Origin: an uncultured Selenomonadaceae bacterium
Lineage (GTDB): Bacteria > Bacillota > Negativicutes > Selenomonadales > Selenomonadaceae
Reading direction: 5' to 3'
DNA: 59,363 nucleotides
Assembly: GCA_905236725.1 (NCBI GenBank)
Contig: CAJOCT010000002.1
Location: 1-59,363, forward strand
Position numbers and translations under genes: made by a program
Shown: one piece after another, positions 50,174 to 58,300 of the stretch
How the letters are laid out: each line of letters starts with the position of its first letter
Numbering within the stretch: the stretch's first letter is position 1
The notes under the pieces: generated by a model
The model's database searches: none
Seen by the model: the letters and a program-made list of their open reading frames with translations, nothing else
Told to the model about the DNA's origin: nothing

Positions 50174-50398
50174 TCAGCCGACTTTTGAAACTTCGATTTT
50201 TTCCGCGTCATCTTTTCTCAACGCCAAGTTATACGCGCGAAGTCTCACGGCAATCGGATCGCCCAAAGGTGCCGAGCGCAAAATTTCAACGCGCGTACCG
50301 GGAATAAGTCCCATCGTCAAAAGTCTCTGTTTCAAACTTGATTCGCCAACCGAGTCTATGCGAACAATTTCGCCGAGTTCCGCACTTTTCAAAGTCAT
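50174..50398 (-). CDS. feoA: Ferrous iron transport protein FeoA
   Basis: A 74-residue SH3-like small protein needed for FeoB function. It shows LGEIVRIDSVGESSLKQRLL, TMGLIPGTRVEILRSAPLGD, PIAVRLRAYNLALRKDDAEK, the usual FeoA sequence. A GAGG-like site precedes ATG 50398. It heads the feo operon, with a promoter and a possible Fur-type operator upstream. Confidence 0.94.
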   Translation of the reverse strand: MTLKSAELGEIVRIDSVGESSLKQRLLTMGLIPGTRVEILRSAPLGDPIAVRLRAYNLALRKDDAEKIEVSKVG

Positions 50399-50443
50399 GA
50401 TTTTTTGCCTCCATCAAAAAGATAATTTCTACTATTTGAGAGA

Positions 50444-50487
50444 AGTTTACAATTTTAAAATATTTTTGTCAATAAAAATTATTTTCA
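50444..50487 (-). promoter_or_regulatory. feo promoter with possible Fur-like operator
   Basis: On the minus strand TTGACA (50472-50467), a 17-base spacer, TAAACT (50449-50444). Abutting the -35 box is TGAAAAT-A-ATTTTTA (50487-50473), which matches the 7-1-7 Fur consensus TGATAAT-N-ATTATCA at 11 of 14 paired positions. AT-rich background lowers the weight of this match. Confidence 0.45.
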
Positions 50488-50588
50488 ATTAAAAAATTTT
50501 CTTCATTAACCTGAAAATTTTACGGCAGGAAAAAAAATTTATGTGCTGAAATATTTTTTGCTAAAAAATTTTTGAAGGAGAAATTTTT

Positions 50589-50858
50589 ATGAAGTTGATT
50601 ATAACTGTTGTGGGAAAAGATCGCGTGGGAATTATCGCGGCGGTGACGAAAATTCTTGCGGAAAATAACGTGAACATTTTGAGCATCAACCAAAATATTT
50701 TGAACGGTTTTTTTAATATGATTCTTTTCGCCGAATCTGACGAAAGCAAAATTCAGCTCGTCGAACTGCAGAAGGCGTTAAAAACTCAAGGCGAGGAAAT
50801 CGGCGTGGAAATCAAAACTCAACATCAAGATATTTTCGACGCGATGCATAAAATTTAG
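50589..50858 (+). CDS. ACT-domain protein (UPF0237 type)
   Basis: An 89-residue protein made of a single ACT domain (MKLIITVVGKDRVGIIAAVT, ILAENNVNILSINQNILNGF, FNMILFAE). Such GcvR-like stand-alone ACT proteins are common in Bacillota and usually precede a UPF0210 (PFL-family) gene with which they probably act; here birA follows instead. GGAGAAA precedes the ATG. Its TAG stop is the first part of the TAGTGG repeat. Confidence 0.9.
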   Translation: MKLIITVVGKDRVGIIAAVTKILAENNVNILSINQNILNGFFNMILFAESDESKIQLVELQKALKTQGEEIGVEIKTQHQDIFDAMHKI

Positions 50859-50887
50859 TGGACAGTGGTTAGTGGTTAGTGGACAGG
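50856..50887. repeat. Simple repeat TAGTGGACAGTGGTTAGTGG
   Basis: Alternating TAGTGG, ACAG and TTAGTGG units over 32 bases. The stop codon of the ACT gene lies at its left end. Confidence 0.7.
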
Positions 50888-50920
50888 GTTTGAAAACCGA
50901 ATTATCGAGGTGAAAAAAAT

Positions 50921-51910
50921 TTGCGGAAAAAAGTACTTGAAATGTTGAGGGGGGCTGACGGCGATTTTATTTCCGGCGAAGAGATTGGGGCGAAGTTGGA
51001 TATATCGCGGACGGCTGTTTGGAAACACGTTAAAAAACTCAAGGAAAAGGGCTACGAAATTATCAGTCGGGAAAATCGCGGGTACAGTTTGCAACAGTTG
51101 CCCGATTTGCTTTTGCCGGAAAATATTTTGCCCGAGTTGAATACGAAAATTATTGCCGCCGATAATTTGCGAATGATTTATTTTGACTGCACGGAATCGA
51201 CTAACAAGGTTGCAAAAAAAATTGCCGTCGAAGGCGCAGCTGAAGGTACTGTAATTGTTGCGGAAGAACAAACTGGCGGCAAGGGCAGACTTGAGCGAGA
51301 TTTTTTTTCACCGAAACGGCGCGGAATTTTATTTTCGCTCTTGCTTCGACCGAATTGCTTGCCTAAAGATGCGCCGAAATTTACCTTGCTTGCGGCGGTT
51401 GCTCTGGTCAAAGCGATGGAAAAATTTAATTTTCGCGCGGGTATCAAGTGGCCCAATGACATAATTTTCGACGGGCGCAAAGTCGTCGGGATTTTGACGG
51501 AAATGAGCGCGGAAATCGGGCGGGTGAATTATATTGTCGTCGGAATCGGAATCAACGCGAATATTCGTCGCAACGAATTTCCCGCAGATATTCAAAATAT
51601 CGCCGCGTCACTTTACGAAATGAACGGCAACAAAAAAATTTCGCGAATAAAATTTTTCCGCGCGGTTTTGGAAGAATTTGACAAACTTTATTGTGAAGTA
51701 ATCTCCGACGGTTTTAAGAAAATTTTTGAGCTGTGGAGAAAATATAACGTAACTTTAAATCGCGAAGTGAAAGTCATTTCCGCCGAGTCGGGAGAAATTT
51801 TTTTCGGCAAGGCGATTGACATTGACGAAGAAGGCGCGTTGATTGTCGAAGTTGACGGCGAGAGAAAAAAAGTTTATGCAGGCGATGTTTCGATAAGAAC
51901 TGCGAATTAA
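50921..51910 (+). CDS. birA: Biotin-protein ligase and biotin operon repressor
   Basis: A 329-residue bifunctional BirA. Residues 1-60 are a winged helix (FISGEEIGAKLDISRTAVWK, HVKKLKEKGYEIISREN) that would bind DNA; the centre is the ligase (STNKVAKKIAVEGAAEGTVI, EEQTGGKGRLERDFFSPKRR, GIKWPNDIIFDGRKVVGIL, GIGINANI); the C-terminus is the SH3-like domain (REVKVISAESGEIFFGKAID). The ligase makes biotinyl-AMP and attaches biotin to carboxylase subunits. The biotin-loop motif has GGKGR where GRGR is common. The start is TTG 50921 with GAGGTG 8 bases upstream. A strong terminator follows. Confidence 0.94.
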   Translation: MRKKVLEMLRGADGDFISGEEIGAKLDISRTAVWKHVKKLKEKGYEIISRENRGYSLQQLPDLLLPENILPELNTKIIAADNLRMIYFDCTESTNKVAKKIAVEGAAEGTVIVAEEQTGGKGRLERDFFSPKRRGILFSLLLRPNCLPKDAPKFTLLAAVALVKAMEKFNFRAGIKWPNDIIFDGRKVVGILTEMSAEIGRVNYIVVGIGINANIRRNEFPADIQNIAASLYEMNGNKKISRIKFFRAVLEEFDKLYCEVISDGFKKIFELWRKYNVTLNREVKVISAESGEIFFGKAIDIDEEGALIVEVDGERKKVYAGDVSIRTAN

Positions 51911-51914
51911 AAAA

Positions 51915-51953
51915 AGACCTCCGAAAAATTTTTTTCAGAGGTCTGATTTTTTT
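51915..51953. terminator. Terminator between birA and proB
   Basis: AGACCTCCGAAAAA pairs with TTTTTCAGAGGTCT, with A and T runs on both sides; it serves both convergent genes. Confidence 0.85.
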
Positions 51954-51997
51954 TTGAGAAAATTTTGTTTCGTCGCGAAAGTAATCAAATTTTAATT

Positions 51998-52798
51998 TCA
52001 GTTTGCGGAAAAAATTGTGCCGATTTCTTCGCCGTTAAGAGCGCGGCGCAAATTTCCAATCTCCTTACCGCTGATAATTAAAGTTGAAATTTTATTTCGA
52101 GTGGTGAGGCGAGCCGCCTGAATTTTTGTAAACATTCCGCCTGTTCCGAGTTTCGTCCCCGCACCGCCCGCAATTTTTTCAATTTCAGAATTTATTTTGT
52201 CAACTTCAGAAATAAGTTTTGCGTCGCCGTCAACTTTCGGATTTTTGTCATAAAGCCCGTCAATATCGGTTAAAATTATCAAAATATCCGCGTTCATCAA
52301 AACCGCAACAATCGCGGAAAGATTATCATTGTCGCCGATTTTAATTTCATCGACGGCAACCGCGTCATTTTCGTTGATAATCGGAATTGCGCCCATTTTT
52401 AAAATCGCCGTCAAAGAGTTTTTTGAGTTTTCGCGGGAATGTTCGTCAATCGCGTTTTCTTTCGTCAAAAGAATTTGCCCGATAGTTTGCCCGTACTCCG
52501 CGAAAAATTTTTCGTAAATGTGCATCAAAACGCCTTGACCGATTGCGGCAAGTGCTTGATTTTCGGGAATGGTATCGGGCTTTGATTTTAAATTCATTTT
52601 GCCGATTCCCGCCGCAATCGCCCCCGAAGTCACGAAAATAATTTCTTTCCCCGCGTTGTGCAAATCCGCAATTTCTCGAATCAAATGTTCAATGCGATAT
52701 AAATTCAAATTTCCGCTTTCGCCGTGAGCAAGAGTACTCGTTCCGACTTTTATAACAATTCGCCGCGCATATTTTAATTTCTCTCTGGACAAACTCAT
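51998..52798 (-). CDS. proB: Glutamate 5-kinase
   Basis: A 266-residue amino-acid kinase that makes gamma-glutamyl phosphate, the first step of proline synthesis. Motifs: RRIVIKVGTSTLAHGESGNL, IIFVTSGAIAAGIGKMNLK, AIPIINENDAVAVDEIKIGD, NDNLSAIVAVLMNADILIIL and GGAGTKLGTGGMFTKIQAAR. It ends after the kinase domain and lacks the C-terminal PUA domain of the 367-residue E. coli enzyme. Its ATG overlaps the folD stop (ATGA). proA is not next to it. Confidence 0.95.
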   Translation of the reverse strand: MSLSREKLKYARRIVIKVGTSTLAHGESGNLNLYRIEHLIREIADLHNAGKEIIFVTSGAIAAGIGKMNLKSKPDTIPENQALAAIGQGVLMHIYEKFFAEYGQTIGQILLTKENAIDEHSRENSKNSLTAILKMGAIPIINENDAVAVDEIKIGDNDNLSAIVAVLMNADILIILTDIDGLYDKNPKVDGDAKLISEVDKINSEIEKIAGGAGTKLGTGGMFTKIQAARLTTRNKISTLIISGKEIGNLRRALNGEEIGTIFSAN

Positions 52799-53667
52799 AA
52801 AATTTTTTCCTCAAGCTGAAGTTTGACCGCTTTGACAACATTTTTCATCAACATTGCAACGGTTAAAAGTCCCACGCCGCCGGGCACGGGAGTTATCGCG
52901 CCTGCAACTTCGACTGCATTTTCAAAATCGACGTCGCCGACCAATTTTTTCGGCGCGATTCGATTTATTCCCACGTCGATAACGACTGCGCCGGGCTTTA
53001 TCATATCCGCCGTAACAAATTTTGCCTTACCCATTGCCGCAACCAAAATATCTGCTTCGCGAGTGACTTCGGGCAAATTTTTCGTGTGAGAATGGCAGAC
53101 CGTGACAGTTGCATGACGCGCCATCAATAAATGTAACATCGGCTTGCCGACAATGTTACTGCGCCCGATAATTACCGCGCGTTTGCCGTCAATTTCAATT
53201 CCCGCGAGGTCAAGCATTTCGATACAGCCTGCGGGGGTGCAGGGAACGAGCGCGGGACTGCCCGTAACGAGTTTTCCGACGTTCACGGGGTGAAAGCCGT
53301 CAACATCTTTAAGCGGGTCGATTCTGTTCAAAATTTCTTCGGAATGATTTTTTATCGCGTCAGGCAGAGGGAGTTGAACCAAAATCCCGTGAATATTTTT
53401 ATCTGCGTTGAGTTCGTCAATTTTCGCGAGGAGTTCATTTTTTGCAGAATTTTCGCTCATTGTGACGACTTCGGATTTTATGCCGAGTTCTTCGCAGGTT
53501 TTATGTTTATTGCGGACGTAAACTTGTGACGCGGGATTTTCGCCGACGATTATTACGGCAAGTCCGGGCGTTATGTTAAATTTATTTTTGAGTTCTTCGA
53601 CTTCATTTTTTGCCGATTCTTTTATCTGCGCGGCAAATTCTTTTCCGTACAAAATTTTTGCGCTCAT
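52795..53667 (-). CDS. folD: Methylene-THF dehydrogenase/cyclohydrolase
   Basis: A 290-residue bifunctional folate enzyme that interconverts methylene-, methenyl- and formyl-tetrahydrofolate. Motifs: GLAVIIVGENPASQVYVRNK, KHKTCEELGIKSEVV with the catalytic Lys, HGILVQLPLPDAIKNHSEEI, DVDGFHPVNVGKLVTG, VIIGRSNIVGKPMLHLLMAR (NADP site) and TPVPGGVGLLTVAMLMKN. I chose ATG 53667 with GGAGGTTATC upstream. It overlaps both neighbours by four bases (ATGA at each end), so the operon is tightly coupled. Confidence 0.96.
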   Translation of the reverse strand: MSAKILYGKEFAAQIKESAKNEVEELKNKFNITPGLAVIIVGENPASQVYVRNKHKTCEELGIKSEVVTMSENSAKNELLAKIDELNADKNIHGILVQLPLPDAIKNHSEEILNRIDPLKDVDGFHPVNVGKLVTGSPALVPCTPAGCIEMLDLAGIEIDGKRAVIIGRSNIVGKPMLHLLMARHATVTVCHSHTKNLPEVTREADILVAAMGKAKFVTADMIKPGAVVIDVGINRIAPKKLVGDVDFENAVEVAGAITPVPGGVGLLTVAMLMKNVVKAVKLQLEEKIL

Positions 53668-54107
53668 TTGATAACCTCCAAAAGTTTTTTGCAAGCAAGC
53701 GAAATATCTTTGTAAGTCGCGGCGTAATCGTCAGTATAATACGGGTCGTCAACGTCGCGATTTTCCCCTGCGAAACTCATCATCAGAAAAATTTTTTTAT
53801 CGGGATCGCCGCCGCAAATTTTTTTCAAGTCCGCAACATTTCCCCTGTCCATGCCGATTATATAGTCAAAATTTTTATAATCCGCGTGAGTGAATTGTTT
53901 TGCGCCGCGTTGAGTGAAGGGAATATGATTTTTGAAAAGTTCGTTCGCCGTGCCGTAATGCATTTGAGTTCCGACGGACGCATGACAGCCCGAAGACTCG
54001 ACAGAAATTTTTTCACTCAAGCCCGCCTGTTCGACCAGATTTTTCATGACAAATTCAGCCATCGGCGAGCGACAAATATTTCCGAAACATACAAAATTTA
54101 TTTTCAA
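53664..54107 (-). CDS. Low-molecular-weight protein tyrosine phosphatase
   Basis: A 147-residue phosphatase. The P-loop CFGNICRS sits at residues 7-14 (Cys7 and Arg13 catalytic) and the general acid Asp is in DVDDPYYT. Such enzymes dephosphorylate phosphotyrosine (or phosphoarginine) on regulatory or capsule-synthesis proteins; the target is unknown. It lies between proC and folD and overlaps folD at ATGA. Confidence 0.92.
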   Translation of the reverse strand: MKINFVCFGNICRSPMAEFVMKNLVEQAGLSEKISVESSGCHASVGTQMHYGTANELFKNHIPFTQRGAKQFTHADYKNFDYIIGMDRGNVADLKKICGGDPDKKIFLMMSFAGENRDVDDPYYTDDYAATYKDISLACKKLLEVIK

Positions 54108-54142
54108 CTTACATTCTCCTATCGTCAGCAGTCGAAAAAAAT

Positions 54143-54181
54143 TCTAACCCCTAACTCCTAGCCCCTATTTCCTAACCCCTA
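54143..54181. repeat. CTAACCCCTAACTCC-type simple repeat at the end of proC
   Basis: TTCTAACCCCTAACTCCTAG and continuing CCCCTATTTCCTAACCCC; on the minus strand AGGGGTTAG-like units. The last codons of proC (LGVRK and stop) lie in it. Confidence 0.7.
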
Positions 54182-54995
54182 AATCTTTAGATTTTTCGGT
54201 GGCAGAAATTACGGCCTCGATTAAAGAACTTCTGACCCCGCCGCGCTCCAAAATTCTTACGCCTTCAATCGTCGTTCCCGCAGGTGAAGTAACTCTGTCA
54301 CGAAGTGCCGCAGGATGTTCGCCCGTTTCCAAAACCATTTTCGCCGCACCGAGTAAAGTTTGCGCCGCGAGTTCGATTGAAATATTTCTTGGAAGTCCCG
54401 CCGCAACTCCGCCGTCAGAAAGTGCGTCAATCATCAAAAACGCATAAGCCGGACCCGATCCGCTCAAGCCTGTCACCGCGTCCATAAGTTTTTCGTCAAC
54501 TTCGACCGCGCGACCGATTGACGACCAAAATTTTTCCGCAAGATTTTTATCAGCCTCAAGACAATTTTTATTCGGCGCGTAACAAGTCATGCCCTCACCG
54601 ACTGCAATCGGAACATTCGGCATAACTCGAACAATCGCATTGCCGGGAAAAAATTTCTCCAAAATTTCCCTCTTCAATCCCGCAATCACGGAAAAAATTA
54701 AAGTGTCCAACTCGATTTTGCCTTTTAAGTTCGACAAAGTTTTTTCCGCATCTTTCGGCTTGACGGCGATAATTAAAATTTTTACCTTGCCGAGAAAATC
54801 CGCCGCGTCAGTCGTTGCATTAACGCGGTAAAGTTTTTTGAGTTCGGCGCAACGAGTCTCACGAAGTTCAGCAACAAAAATATTGTTCGACATAACCAAA
54901 GTCCCGCGAATACCTTTGATAACCGATTCCGCCAACGCTCCGCCGCCGATAAAGCCGACTTTTAAATTTTCCGCATCAAAAATTTTTTCTTCCAT
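54165..54995 (-). CDS. proC: Pyrroline-5-carboxylate reductase
   Basis: A 276-residue enzyme that makes proline from pyrroline-5-carboxylate with NAD(P)H. N-terminal dinucleotide site VGFIGGGALAESVIKGI, then ILIIAVKPKDAEKTLSNLKG, RVMPNVPIAVGEGMTCYAPN, AVTGLSGSGPAYAFLMIDAL and DRVTSPAGTTIEGVRILERG, all standard. The C-terminus runs into the simple repeat at 54143-54181, which supplies the last five codons. It shares one base with the stop of the DUF896 gene (TGATG). With proB it gives two of the three proline genes in one operon. Confidence 0.95.
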   Translation of the reverse strand: MEEKIFDAENLKVGFIGGGALAESVIKGIRGTLVMSNNIFVAELRETRCAELKKLYRVNATTDAADFLGKVKILIIAVKPKDAEKTLSNLKGKIELDTLIFSVIAGLKREILEKFFPGNAIVRVMPNVPIAVGEGMTCYAPNKNCLEADKNLAEKFWSSIGRAVEVDEKLMDAVTGLSGSGPAYAFLMIDALSDGGVAAGLPRNISIELAAQTLLGAAKMVLETGEHPAALRDRVTSPAGTTIEGVRILERGGVRSSLIEAVISATEKSKDLGVRK

Positions 54996-55237
54996 CAGTG
55001 ATACACACGCTCCAAATTTATCATTGCCTGTTGCAAAAATTTTTTCTTGTCAGAGTTTTTTTTTGTTTCGTCAACAAATTCGATGCTGTCAAGTAAATCT
55101 GTGACCTGTCCGCGAATTGCCGACAAATAAATTCCGTAAAGTTTTTTTTGCTCCGCCGTTTCTTCCGGCGAAAGTCCTTCATTGCGTTTTTTTCGCGCAA
55201 GAAAATTTATTCTGTCCAAAAGTTCTTTCGTTATCAA
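54995..55237 (-). CDS. DUF896 (YnzC-like) protein
   Basis: An 80-residue protein of the DUF896 family (YnzC/YozD type), seen only in Bacillota, made of a helical hairpin: LLDRINFLARKKRNEGLSPE, ETAEQKKLYGIYLSAIRGQV, TDLLDSIEFVDE. Function unknown; B. subtilis relatives are linked with SOS or stress genes. I chose the TTG at 55237, 8 bases after GGAGG; the longer reading to 55390 has no ribosome site and an unlikely N-terminus. First gene of the proC operon. Confidence 0.88.
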   Translation of the reverse strand: MITKELLDRINFLARKKRNEGLSPEETAEQKKLYGIYLSAIRGQVTDLLDSIEFVDETKKNSDKKKFLQQAMINLERVYH

Positions 55238-55326
55238 AAAAATTACCTCCTGCTTTAAAAGTACACAATATATTATTACACCTGCAAAAAAAAGTCGATA
55301 GCGAAATACAAATAAAAAAAATTTTT

Positions 55327-55335
55327 TGTTATAAT
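55327..55335 (+). promoter_or_regulatory. Extended -10 promoter of the restriction-modification gene
   Basis: TGTTATAAT (TG at 55327-55328, TATAAT at 55330-55335), 32 bases before the start; the -35 region is A-rich and poor. Confidence 0.55.
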
Positions 55336-55367
55336 GGCGAAAAAATTTTATGAAAGGCGGAAAGCAA

Positions 55368-58300
55368 ATGAAAAAGATTTTTCCGTACAAAAAAATTTTG
55401 CCGACGATTTACGCTTATACCACGCCCGACATTCCAAAACACGACGGCTGGACAAAAATCGGTTACACGACTCAACCCGTCGAAAAAAGAATTTCCGAAC
55501 AAACTCACACGGCGGACATTGATTTTAAATTGGAATGGACGGAAATCGCGCAATTTTCCGCCGAGCCGAAAGATTTTTTCCTCGATCATGACTTTCACAG
55601 ATTTTTGCAGAGAAATAATATCGAACGAAAAGTCAAAAAAGAATGGTTCAAAATTTATCCTCTTGAGGCGTTGAAATATCTCTACAAATTTCGCAAGAGA
55701 GATTTTTCAAGTTTGCAGGGCGGTGACGGCGAAAATTATGAACTTCGCGAGGAACAATCTCAAGCCGTTGAAAAAACTTTTGCGCATTACAAAAATAAAA
55801 TTTCCGAAAAATTTTTGTGGAATGCAAAGCCACGTTTCGGAAAAACTTTGACGACTTACGACTTTATCAGAAAAATCGGCGCGGAAAAAGTTTTAATCGT
55901 CACCAATCGCCCGAGCATTGCAAATTCCTGGTTCGACGATTTTCAAAAATTTATCGCTTGGCAAACAGATTATAAATTTGTCAGCGAAACCGACGCGCTG
56001 AAAGATAAACCGATTATCAGCCGCGATGAATTTATAAATTTATCTCTCGAAAACGAAAATTTGAAAATGATCGCCTTTTACAGTCTGCAGGAATTGAAGG
56101 GCGCGAAATGTTTCGGCGGCGATATTGAAAAGCACGATTGGATTAAAAATCTGGATTGGGATTTGATTGTTATCGACGAGGCTCACGAGGGCGTTGACAC
56201 CGACAAAGCCGAAAAACTTTTTGACAACATAAAGACAAATTTCACTTTGCATTTATCGGGGACGCCTTTCAAAGCTCTTGCCGACAATAAATTTTCCGCC
56301 GAAGAAATTTTCAACTGGTCTTATGCTGATGAACAATCGGCGAAAATGAATTGGGCTGAAGAAACTTCCAATCCTTACGAAAATTTGCCGCGAATGAATT
56401 TATTTTCTTATCAGCTGTCGAAAATGATTGCCGATAAAATTGACCGTCAAAAAAATTTTTCCGAGGACGAGGACAGCGAATTTGCCTTTGACTTGAACGA
56501 ATTTTTCAAAACGCAGAACGGCAAATTTATTCACGAAGCCGAAGTAAAAAAATTTCTCGACGCACTCACAACGCAAGAAAAATTTCCCTTCTCGACTCCC
56601 GAACTTCGCGCGGAACTTGCGCACACTTTTTGGCTGATGTACCGCGTGAACGATGCGAAGGCGATGGCAAAACTTTTGAGCAAGCATAAAATTTTTTCGG
56701 AATATAAAATTGTCGTTGCGGCAGGTGACGGGCTTGTCGAATGGGCGGACAACGAACAGAATCAAAAAAGTTTCAATAAAGTCAAAGACGCGATTAAAAA
56801 AAATTCAAAGACAATAACTTTGAGCGTGGGTCAACTTACAACCGGCGTGACGATTCCCGAATGGACGGGCGTTTTGATTTTAAGCAGTATGCACAGCGCG
56901 ACTCAATATTTTCAAGCCGCCTTCCGTGCGCAAAATCCCTTCGCCGATTCAAAAAAATTTCTGCGCAAAGAAAATTCGTACGTCTTCGACTTTTCGCCCG
57001 AAAGAACGCTGATTATGTTCGACGAGTTTGCGAATAATTTAAATTCGACTTCAAACAATCGCGCTGAAAATATTCGGCTGCTTTTAAATTTTTTCCCCGT
57101 GCTTGCAGAAGATGACGAAGGCAAGATGGTTGAACTTGATGCGCAAAAAGTTTTGAGCCTGCCGAATAAAATTAAAGTGCGGGAAGTTATTGAGCGCGGT
57201 TTTATTTCAAATTTTCTCTTCGACAACATCGGAAATATTTTTTCCGCAAGTGAACCTGTTCGGGAAATTCTCAAAAAAATTCCGCCGGAAGAAACTCAAG
57301 CCGATAAAAAAAATAAATTTAAAATTGATTCGGCGGACGAAATTTTGGTCAACGAAAAAGGCGAAATCGAAATCCCGCAAGAAATTGTCATCAGCAAGAC
57401 AGACGAACTTTTCGGCAAAAAAATTCTTGAAAAAATTGATAAAAATATTATCGAACAGTCCGACGAAAAGCCGCTGTCAAAAATTATTGCCGACACTCTC
57501 AACGAAAAAATTGTCGAAGTTGCCAAAACCGAATATAAATTGCCCGAAAAACAAATTGAAAAAATTACGCGGGAGGTTGAAAAGTCCGCAGAAAAAACTT
57601 TCGACCACCTCGACGAAAATACAAGCGTCGAAGAACTTCAAACCGCCGTCGAAAATTTTGTCACCGATGCGCCAAAAAATTTCGTTGAAACTCAAGAAAT
57701 TCACGTCGAAGAAGTCAAAAAAAAATCCGCCGAAGACGACACGCGGGCTCATCTTCGCGGATTTGCGCGGACGATTCCGAGTTTCATTATGGCTTATATC
57801 GACAAAATTCAGGCGGACGGCGGGACTTTGACGCTTGAAAATTTTGAGCAGTATCCCGACGAAGAAACTTTTCTTGAAGTCACGAGCATTACCAAAAATG
57901 ACTTTAGAATTTTGCGCGACAACAAATTTTTCAACGAAATTATTTTCAACGACGCGATTGCCGAATTTGTCAAGCTGAAAGAAAAACTCGGCGATTATTT
58001 CAGCATCGGTCACGACGACGATATTTTCAATTACATTCCCCCGCAAAAGACCAATCAAATTTTCACTCCGCGCGAAATCGTTCAGAAAATGGCCGACCTC
58101 CTCGAAAAAAATAATCCCGGCATTTTCGACGACTCCACGCAAAAATTTTTCGATCCTTATATGAAATCCGGGCTGTTCATTGCGGAAGTTATCAAGCGTC
58201 TTTATCGCAGCAAAAAAATTTCCGCCGAAATCCCCGACAATCACTCTCGACTGAAACATATTTTGGAAAATCAAATTTTTGCCTGCGCACCGACTGAAAT

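Noticed and set aside
57190..57831. 213-codon plus-strand frame inside the restriction-modification gene
   Set aside because: Low-complexity Lys/Ser frame in another phase of a gene with clear domains before and after.
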